A stretch of DNA of 32,211 nucleotides from positions 1 to 32,211 of the forward strand of contig DAHWFY010000010.1 of assembly GCA_027336365.1 (NCBI GenBank). Reading direction: 5' to 3'. The translations under genes and the position numbers were made by a program. Source of the stretch: Bacillota bacterium (lineage in GTDB: Bacteria > Bacillota > Bacilli > Alicyclobacillales > Alicyclobacillaceae). Shown here piece after piece: positions 26,714 to 32,211 of this stretch. Numbering within the stretch: the stretch's first letter is position 1; every line of letters starts with the position of its first letter. Under the pieces are notes generated by a model. The model was not told the DNA's origin. It was given only the letters and a program-made list of their open reading frames with translations, and ran no database searches.

Positions 26714-27613
26714 TCATTGACTGCGGCTGGCCAACACCTGCAACACCTCGTCAGGAAATACTTGTACGCTACGCCAAAGCACCAAGAGGTGATACAACAA
26801 ATCAGCGCTTTCTTCAATTACTTCTTGCTTGCCAGCCACGGTCGATTCGGCGTTTTTTGCGGCAATGACCACTTCTGTCGCCTCTTCTCCCAGCTTCTTA
26901 GCTGCCTTATCCACCCCGTGAGCAAACAGATAGGTGGTGTAAGAGCCTGCAGGCCGCTGCCTGTACCGCCGATCCACCACTTCCCATAATTGGGACAATA
27001 CAGATAGATCGAGGATGTTGTGTGTCCCAATCTTCATCATTTCCCCCACAGTTTTCTGTTCACCCATGGTTTCGTTTCTAGGCTCATTTCCTGCCTTTGA
27101 CATTGACGTGCGCTCACTCTCTGAGACAGTGACATCATCACGAGAGAAACTTTCCATCGTGTGGGCCCCTTCCGCAACCCTCCCAATCTCCGACTCTCCA
27201 GCGTTATCCCCCGCCTTTGTCGGCCCATGACCGCGGTAGGTTAACCCCCGATAGAAGCAAGAACGGTTGCCGGTATGACAGGCAGGACCTGTCGGATCAA
27301 CCAGGTAAAGTACAGCATCCCCGTCACAGTCCACTCGCACCTCCTGCACCCTCTGCACATGACCGCTGGTAGCTCCTTTCTGCCAGTACTCCTGACGAGA
27401 GCGACTCCAAAACCAAGCGTAGCCACTGCCAAAGGTACGTTTAAGGGCTTCCCGGTTAGCATAGGCCAAGGTGAGTACCTCCTTGGTGTTTATGTCTTGG
27501 ACCACCACTGGCACTAGTCCCGTCCGTTCGTCATAGTGCACCGCTTCCAGAACCGCCCACTGGGTCAATCCCTCCTGCAGCGGACCCCCATTCTCTGAAC
27601 GAAAATCCGTCAA
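26714..27613 (-). CDS. hisIE: Bifunctional HisI-HisE: phosphoribosyl-AMP cyclohydrolase and phosphoribosyl-ATP pyrophosphatase
   Basis: Catalyses steps two and three of histidine synthesis. HisI spans about 18-125, with [19 protein letters not shown], the zinc/metal-binding VDCDGDAVL, and [14 protein letters not shown]. HisE spans about 205-295, with [31 protein letters not shown] and [14 protein letters not shown]. The linker (about 127-204) is about 75 residues of polar, low-complexity sequence, so the protein is 299 residues against about 210 in Bacillus. The start is placed at TTG 27613, which overlaps the hisF stop as TTGA; the Shine-Dalgarno there is weak (CAGGT). A TTG just after AGGAGGG inside the frame is too close to that site. 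The start is the least certain one in the operon; the function is not in doubt. Confidence 0.93.
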   Translation of the reverse strand: MTDFRSENGGPLQEGLTQWAVLEAVHYDERTGLVPVVVQDINTKEVLTLAYANREALKRTFGSGYAWFWSRSRQEYWQKGATSGHVQRVQEVRVDCDGDAVLYLVDPTGPACHTGNRSCFYRGLTYRGHGPTKAGDNAGESEIGRVAEGAHTMESFSRDDVTVSESERTSMSKAGNEPRNETMGEQKTVGEMMKIGTHNILDLSVLSQLWEVVDRRYRQRPAGSYTTYLFAHGVDKAAKKLGEEATEVVIAAKNAESTVAGKQEVIEESADLLYHLLVLWRSVQVFPDEVLQVLASRSQ

Positions 27614-28389
27614 CTGACCTGGTTCTGCCAACGAACTGGCACCCCCCGTTTGCGCAGATACGCCTTGACTTGGGGAATTGATGTCTCTGCGAAGTGAAAT
27701 ACACTGGCGGCCAAGGCTGCGTCCGCCTTCCCCTCGGTCAAGACTTGAACAAAGTGTTCTTTCTTGCCGGCGCCCCCACTGGCAATCACTGGCACAGAGA
27801 CTGCATTGGCCACCCATTGAGTCAGGATGCAGTCGTATCCCTCCCGAGTGCCATCCTGGTTAAAACTCGTTAACAATACCTCGCCAGCCCCCAAATTGAC
27901 AGCCTTTGCAACCCAATCCATGACATCCATACCGGTTCCCACTTTACCTCCGTTAACCATCACCTCGTAAGTTCCCATGGTGGGATTGTGCTTGGCGTCA
28001 ACGGCAATTACCACACACTGGTCACCAAATCGTTGGGCGGCCTGGTGAATCAATTGTGGGTCACGCACGGCTCCTGTATTCATGGACACCTTGTCCGCTC
28101 CCGCCAGCAACAAAGAACGGACATCTTCAAGAGTCGATACGCCCCCTCCCACCGTCAATGGAATATTGACTTGGGCGGCCACTTCTTCTACCACCCGACG
28201 GGTAGCCAAACGCCCTTGCTCGGACGCAGAAATGTCCAACAGGACCAACTCATCGGCCCCGTCCCGGGTATACTGTTGTGCGAGAGCCACCGGATCGCCA
28301 GCATCCCGACGATTTTGCAGGAACCCCACATGCTTCACCACTCGTCCATCCAGAACATCAAAACAAGGGATAATCCGTTTCGTTAACAA
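27610..28389 (-). CDS. hisF: Imidazole glycerol phosphate synthase cyclase subunit HisF
   Basis: The TIM-barrel subunit that closes the imidazole ring with ammonia from HisH. The 259-residue protein begins [23 protein letters not shown] with the catalytic aspartate early and has VVIAVDAK with the second aspartate, then [15 protein letters not shown], and [11 protein letters not shown]. The start is TTG 28389, because AGGAGG at 28404-28399 lies 9 bases upstream; an ATG at 28407 would contain this ribosome binding site within its own codons. It is 25 bases downstream of hisA and overlaps hisIE by 4. Confidence 0.96.
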   Translation of the reverse strand: MLTKRIIPCFDVLDGRVVKHVGFLQNRRDAGDPVALAQQYTRDGADELVLLDISASEQGRLATRRVVEEVAAQVNIPLTVGGGVSTLEDVRSLLLAGADKVSMNTGAVRDPQLIHQAAQRFGDQCVVIAVDAKHNPTMGTYEVMVNGGKVGTGMDVMDWVAKAVNLGAGEVLLTSFNQDGTREGYDCILTQWVANAVSVPVIASGGAGKKEHFVQVLTEGKADAALAASVFHFAETSIPQVKAYLRKRGVPVRWQNQVS

Positions 28390-28414
28390 GGTCCCTAGCC
28401 TCCTCATCCAGTGA

Positions 28415-29179
28415 TTACTCTAAGGCGGCCATGGCTTGTGCCAAATCCAGGCTACCATCATACAAGGCACGTCCGGCAACCGCTCCGGCCAACCCGACTC
28501 TCTTAGCGGCCAACACGTCATCCAGGTTGCGAATGCCACCGGAAGCGATGGCCTGCAGCCCCTGAGTTTGCACCTGTCGCGCCAATTCCAAGTTCGCTCC
28601 GGACAACATGCCATCCCTCCCCACGTCCGTAACCAGCGCGTGGCGGATTCCCAACCCGGCCCACTCCTTGGCCAAACTGGCAATTTCGACTTGCGTTTGT
28701 TCCAGCCAACCCCGCACTGCCAGTTTTCCGTCGCGTCCGTCCAACCCTACCACCAAAGCTTCGGAACCAAAACGTCGCAAGGCTTGTTCCAACCAATCGG
28801 GAGTCAAAGCAGCGGTGCCAATGACACAGCGGGACACGCCCAAGTCCAGCCAACGGGCCACCGTGTCTAAATGACGAATCCCACCACCCACTTGCACACG
28901 GGCGCCCACCTGGGCAGCCGATTTCACCACGTCAGCAATGACGGTCTGGTTCAAGGACTTTCCGTCCCGAGCCCCATTCAGGTCCACCACATGAAGATAA
29001 CGGGCACCCGCCGCCAGCCAGTGATGCGCGGCATCCTGAGGACGCCGCTCATACACCGTTTTGTCTCCGTAGTCACCACGGCGCAGGCGCACGCACTCCC
29101 CATCCAAAACATCCACCGCAGGAAACAAGGTGAATTTCAAGTTCCCTGCTGTCGGAACACTCCCATCTTCGTTAGCCAT
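28415..29179 (-). CDS. hisA: Phosphoribosylformimino-AICAR ribotide isomerase HisA
   Basis: Isomerises ProFAR to PRFAR. The 254-residue TIM barrel has LFPAVDVLDGECVRLRRGDYG, YLHVVDLNGARDGKSLN, VQVGGGIRHLD, and HALVTDVGRDGMLSG with the two catalytic aspartates in the expected strands. ATG 29179 follows AAGGAGG by 8 bases and overlaps the end of hisH by 8 bases. About 15 residues precede the first strand, slightly more than usual. Confidence 0.96.
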   Translation of the reverse strand: MANEDGSVPTAGNLKFTLFPAVDVLDGECVRLRRGDYGDKTVYERRPQDAAHHWLAAGARYLHVVDLNGARDGKSLNQTVIADVVKSAAQVGARVQVGGGIRHLDTVARWLDLGVSRCVIGTAALTPDWLEQALRRFGSEALVVGLDGRDGKLAVRGWLEQTQVEIASLAKEWAGLGIRHALVTDVGRDGMLSGANLELARQVQTQGLQAIASGGIRNLDDVLAAKRVGLAGAVAGRALYDGSLDLAQAMAALE

Positions 29180-29840
29180 GGGACACCCCTCCTTGGGAGG
29201 CTGCCCACTGCCTACTGATGGTCACGAAGTTCTGCAAAATCCGCGCTCCCACCTCACCACTTTTTTCCGGGTGAAATTGCGTCCCATAGACTTGATTTTG
29301 CACCACCACCGCAGGCACCAAGGTATCTCCATACTGAGCCGCCGCCACCAACAGAGGAGAATTCACGGCCAATTGCACATAAAAGGAGTGGACAAAGTAC
29401 ACAAAATCCCCCTTGTGAATCCCCTCAAGCAGGGGATGAGAGAGCACTACGGTCAAGTCGTTCCACCCCATGTGAGGTACCTTAACTTGGTTGGTAAAAC
29501 GAACCACCTTACCGGGAAGTATTCCTAACCCCACATGGTTTCCGTGTTCCTCGCTATACGCAAATAGCAGTTGCATCCCCAGGCAGATGCCCAAGAGAGG
29601 CCGATTTTCTGTCACCGCCCCGCGCACAACATTGAGCAATCCGCTGGTCTTCAATTGAATCATGGCATCCCCAAAAGCCCCGACACCTGGCAAAATAATC
29701 CCTGATATGGATGGCTCTTCCACCATCAGTCGTGACCAGTCCCCCTCATCAGCTACTACGGCCACGGTCTCGCCTGCTCGTGCCAACGCACTTGTGACAC
29801 TAGAGAGGTTGCCAATACCTATGTCCAACAGAGCAATCAC
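29172..29840 (-). CDS. hisH: Imidazole glycerol phosphate synthase glutaminase subunit HisH
   Basis: A class I glutamine amidotransferase that feeds ammonia to HisF. The 222-residue protein has the N-terminal ALLDIGIGNLSSV, the oxyanion region LPGVGAFGDAM, the nucleophile in LLGICLGMQLLF, VPHMGWNDL, YFVHSFYV, and the histidine/glutamate pair in TQFHPEKSGEVG. The start is GTG 29840, overlapping the hisB stop as GTGA and preceded by AAGGGGGTG. Confidence 0.96.
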   Translation of the reverse strand: MIALLDIGIGNLSSVTSALARAGETVAVVADEGDWSRLMVEEPSISGIILPGVGAFGDAMIQLKTSGLLNVVRGAVTENRPLLGICLGMQLLFAYSEEHGNHVGLGILPGKVVRFTNQVKVPHMGWNDLTVVLSHPLLEGIHKGDFVYFVHSFYVQLAVNSPLLVAAAQYGDTLVPAVVVQNQVYGTQFHPEKSGEVGARILQNFVTISRQWAASQGGVSHG

Positions 29841-30505
29841 GCCAACACCCCCTTGCTGCTTGGCACCTGATGGCTCACCACAGTGACCGCCTCACGTAAT
29901 GCTGCACCGGTAGCCTTGAACAGGGCCTCCACCATATGATGGCTGTTGTCTCCATACAAGACGGCCAAGTGCAGAGCAAACCGACCCTCGTTGGCAAAGG
30001 ACTTAAAAAACTCTCGCACCAATTCAGTAGGAAAGCTGCCAATCCGCAAATCAGGAATATTCCCCAACAAAACGAAAGTGGGCCGACCAGACAAGTCAAT
30101 CACCGCCCGAGCCAAGGTTTCATCCATCGGAGTATGACGTTCTCCATAGCGAGCGATGCCCCGCTTGTTGCCCAGAGCCTGCAATAAAACCTGTCCCAGA
30201 CATAGACCGATGTCCTCCACCAGATGGTGGTCGTCTACATCCACGTCTCCGTCTGCTTTCACCGTCAGGTCAAAGTGCCCATGGACTGCAAACAAGTGCA
30301 ACATGTGGCGCAAAAAAGGGACGGGAAACTGTAAATCCACCTTTCCCTCTCCATGCAGGTTCAATGCCAGGAAAACCGACGTTTCCTCCGTTCGCCGATC
30401 TACCTTGCCGTAAAAAACGGGTTCCCCGGACAGAGGAATAGAACCCTGCCCCTCTTCCCCAGAAGTCCATTGCAACTCAGCGGATTTTTCAGGGCGTTGA
30501 GTCAT
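29837..30505 (-). CDS. hisB: Imidazoleglycerol-phosphate dehydratase HisB
   Basis: Dehydrates imidazoleglycerol phosphate to imidazoleacetol phosphate, using manganese. The 222-residue protein has the metal-binding DVDDHHLVEDIGLCLG and DNSHHMVEALFKA, the RYGE-HTPMDE segment and RPTFVLLGNI. The first metal-binding block reads FPVPFLRHMLHLFAVHGHFDL, where the family nearly always has TGxGFxDHML; the histidine remains but the aspartate is arginine. An N-terminal tail of about 30 residues precedes the first strand. ATG 30505 overlaps the hisD stop as ATGA. It is monofunctional, without the phosphatase domain seen in enterobacteria. Confidence 0.95.
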   Translation of the reverse strand: MTQRPEKSAELQWTSGEEGQGSIPLSGEPVFYGKVDRRTEETSVFLALNLHGEGKVDLQFPVPFLRHMLHLFAVHGHFDLTVKADGDVDVDDHHLVEDIGLCLGQVLLQALGNKRGIARYGERHTPMDETLARAVIDLSGRPTFVLLGNIPDLRIGSFPTELVREFFKSFANEGRFALHLAVLYGDNSHHMVEALFKATGAALREAVTVVSHQVPSSKGVLA

Positions 30506-31848
30506 TGTGCTCCACTTCCTTCATTTGTAGCTTGAAGCAAAGACAGGGAGTTCTCTTCCACTTTGGGTGCCGCGTTCTGCAAACGCACGGTCACGGAGCG
30601 AGCGTGGGCAGATAACCCTTCGGCCTCCGCCAACGCAATGATGTCCGCAGCGTGCGCCCGTAGCGTGGCGGGCGTGTAAGAGACATGAGTCATGCGTCGC
30701 ATGAAATCCAGGACACCCAACCCGGAGGCAAAACGAGCGCTGCCGTGTGTCGGTAGAACATGGTTTGGCCCTGCGTAGTAATCTCCCACTGGTTCCGGTG
30801 TAACTGGCCCCAAAAAAACGGCACCCGCACAGCGCACCCCCGCCAGCGCCTCTTGCGGGTCTGCAATCAACAACTCCACATGTTCGGGGGCACTGTCGTT
30901 GACCACCGCCAAAGCCTCTGCCAAAGTCTCTGCCAGTACCAAGGCCCCCCAACGAGCCAGAGCAGCAGCAGCCGTCTCACGTCGCGGTAAGGCTGCCAAC
31001 TGAGTAATCAACTCCGCTTCCACCGCGTCCGCCAAAGACGATTTGAGCAAGATGCAGACCGCGCCCGCCTCCGGATCGTGCTCAGCCTGTGCCAGCATAT
31101 CCGCTGCAATGTAACGCGGGTCCGCCGTTTCGTCGGCGACAATAAAGACCTCACTCGGGCCAGCAATACTGTCGATGCCCACATCCCCCATCACAGCTCT
31201 CTTCGCCAAGGCCACGTACAAATTGCCTGGACCCACCACCTTATCCACGCGAGGTAAGGTAGGCGTTCCGTAGGCCATGGCTGCCACCGCCTGGGCTCCC
31301 CCCAGTCGATAAACCTCCGTCACTCCAGTCAGATATGCGGCTGCCAAAACAAGCGGGTGTGGCCAACCAGTATCCCGTTGAGGTGGAGAACTTAAGGCAA
31401 TTTCCGTGACACCCGCCACCTGCGCAGGAATCACATTCATTAACACCGTGGAGGGATAAGCCGCCGTACCTCCTGGAGCGTACACCCCCACACGCCGCAA
31501 GGGCCGCCAAGTCATACCCAAGATTTCTCCGGATTCACCACTGAGCACAAAATCTTCCGGTCTTTGCTCTTCGTGAAACCGACGGATGCGAGTGGCCGCT
31601 CGCTGAAGTGCCTCCATCAACTCTAAAGGTAGTTGTTCCCACGCATCGTGAAGTTGTTTGTTAGGGACACGAAATCCTTCAACTCCCACGGCAATGCCGT
31701 CAAACTGCTGCGTGTACACCCGCAAAGCCTCATCCTGCTCTTGACGCACCTGTGCCACCAGGTCCTGCACCTGTCGCCACGCCTGGGGATTGCTGTCCTG
31801 AGTCCGCTGCCAGTGAAACTGTGCAGCCTGAATTCTTGGCAGTTTCAA
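30502..31848 (-). CDS. hisD: Histidinol dehydrogenase HisD
   Basis: Oxidises histidinol to histidine in two NAD-dependent steps, with zinc. The 448-residue protein shows RRVGVYAPGGTAAYPSTVLMNVIPAQVAG, YRLGGAQAVAAMAYGT, VDKVVGPGN, GPSEVFIVAD, QAEHDPEAGA, NDSAPEHVEL, and YAGPNHVLPT with the expected catalytic and metal-binding histidines. The start is TTG 31848, 9 bases after GGGAGG. An 82-base gap separates it from hisG and contains a TCAACT/AGTTGA inverted repeat (31864-31878). Confidence 0.97.
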   Translation of the reverse strand: MKLPRIQAAQFHWQRTQDSNPQAWRQVQDLVAQVRQEQDEALRVYTQQFDGIAVGVEGFRVPNKQLHDAWEQLPLELMEALQRAATRIRRFHEEQRPEDFVLSGESGEILGMTWRPLRRVGVYAPGGTAAYPSTVLMNVIPAQVAGVTEIALSSPPQRDTGWPHPLVLAAAYLTGVTEVYRLGGAQAVAAMAYGTPTLPRVDKVVGPGNLYVALAKRAVMGDVGIDSIAGPSEVFIVADETADPRYIAADMLAQAEHDPEAGAVCILLKSSLADAVEAELITQLAALPRRETAAAALARWGALVLAETLAEALAVVNDSAPEHVELLIADPQEALAGVRCAGAVFLGPVTPEPVGDYYAGPNHVLPTHGSARFASGLGVLDFMRRMTHVSYTPATLRAHAADIIALAEAEGLSAHARSVTVRLQNAAPKVEENSLSLLQATNEGSGAQ

Positions 31849-31930
31849 GCTCTGATACCTCCCTCAACTCACAGTTGAATATGTCTTGACCTCGCCAGCG
31901 TCAATGGAAACAGTTCCAACCTGCCGTCAG

Positions 31931-32211
31931 TCAAGTCTCCTGATGGTGGGCAGCCACGGCTTTGCGAAGCCGATCCAGCAACAATTCCATGCGAGTACGC
32001 TGAGTTCTATAACTGCTGCCGTTGGCAATGAGTCGAGCCGAAACCTCCAACACGCGGTCAAATACCATCAAACCGTTGGCCTGCAGGGTCGATCCCGTTT
32101 GTACCAAATCGAATATCCTGTCTGCCAAGCCAATGACTGCGGCCAATTCAATCGATCCGCTTAAAACAATGGTTTCTACAGCCATTCCGCGACTGCGAAA
32201 ATACTGATCTG
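31931..32211 (-). CDS. hisG: ATP phosphoribosyltransferase HisG, C-terminal part (cut by window end)
   Basis: The first enzyme of histidine synthesis. Only the last 93 or so residues are present: the frame is open to the window edge and reads DQYFRSRG, then MAVETIVLSGSIELAAVIGLADRIFDLVQTGSTLQANGLMVF and ARLIANGSS. This matches the end of the catalytic domain. The protein ends about 35 residues after that with no regulatory ACT-like domain, so it is the short form that needs a HisZ partner, presumably encoded upstream of the window. Confidence 0.95.
   Translation of the reverse strand, partial: DQYFRSRGMAVETIVLSGSIELAAVIGLADRIFDLVQTGSTLQANGLMVFDRVLEVSARLIANGSSYRTQRTRMELLLDRLRKAVAAHHQET

Overview
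The window looks like chromosomal DNA of a Bacillota (Firmicutes) bacterium of moderate GC content. This rests on strong AAGGAGG-type ribosome binding sites, sigma-A-like promoters, a TenI/ThiS/ThiG thiazole cluster, a YkoE-type ECF transporter under a TPP riboswitch, and a hisG-D-B-H-A-F-IE operon. An acidophilic or thermophilic Alicyclobacillus/Sulfobacillus-like lineage is possible but cannot be proved from this stretch. Many starts are TTG or GTG, usually with a good Shine-Dalgarno sequence in front.

Layout. 1-4.0 kb, plus strand: the end of a nitrate/sulfonate-type ABC ATPase, then a probable surface-lipid or polyol cassette (CTP-type nucleotidyltransferase, CDP-alcohol phosphatidyltransferase, TuaH-like glycosyltransferase). 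4.1-5.7 kb, minus: a medium/branched-chain acyl-CoA synthetase. 5.9-10.5 kb: a small hypothetical protein, zwf behind a 14-bp tandem repeat, a metal-dependent cyclase-family hydrolase, a repeat-rich intergenic region, gnd (minus), and a HAD phosphatase that may be leaderless. 10.5-12.8 kb: a divergent ThyX-fold protein (minus) and mnmA (plus). 12.9-17.1 kb: thiF (minus), panC (plus), a structured leader ending in a terminator, tenI, a decayed thiO, thiS and thiG. 17.2-19.6 kb, minus: a 43-residue zinc-ribbon protein and transketolase. 19.8-23.2 kb, plus: a PepV-like dipeptidase, a GAF-GGDEF protein, and a second cyclase-family hydrolase overlapping it. 23.3-26.7 kb, minus: an ECF transporter with both ATPases and the T subunit fused in one chain, preceded by ykoE, a terminator, a TPP riboswitch and a promoter. 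26.7-32.2 kb, minus: the his operon, cut by the window end inside hisG.

Two themes link the genes. Thiamine: thiazole synthesis (tenI, thiS, thiG, thiF), pyrimidine/thiamine uptake (ykoE and the ECF fusion), and a TPP-dependent enzyme (tkt). The thiO step is visibly broken here, so glycine oxidation for thiazole must come from elsewhere or the organism leans on salvage. Pentose phosphate pathway: zwf, gnd and tkt are all present as separate units; zwf and gnd supply NAD(P)H, and tkt carries the non-oxidative branch.

The least explained items are a 66-bp double-hairpin repeat (two tandem copies beside gnd, one upstream of tkt), the degenerate ThyX homologue, the nucleotidyltransferase/CDP-alcohol/glycosyltransferase cassette, the GGDEF-hydrolase pair, and hydrophilic inserts in several otherwise ordinary enzymes.
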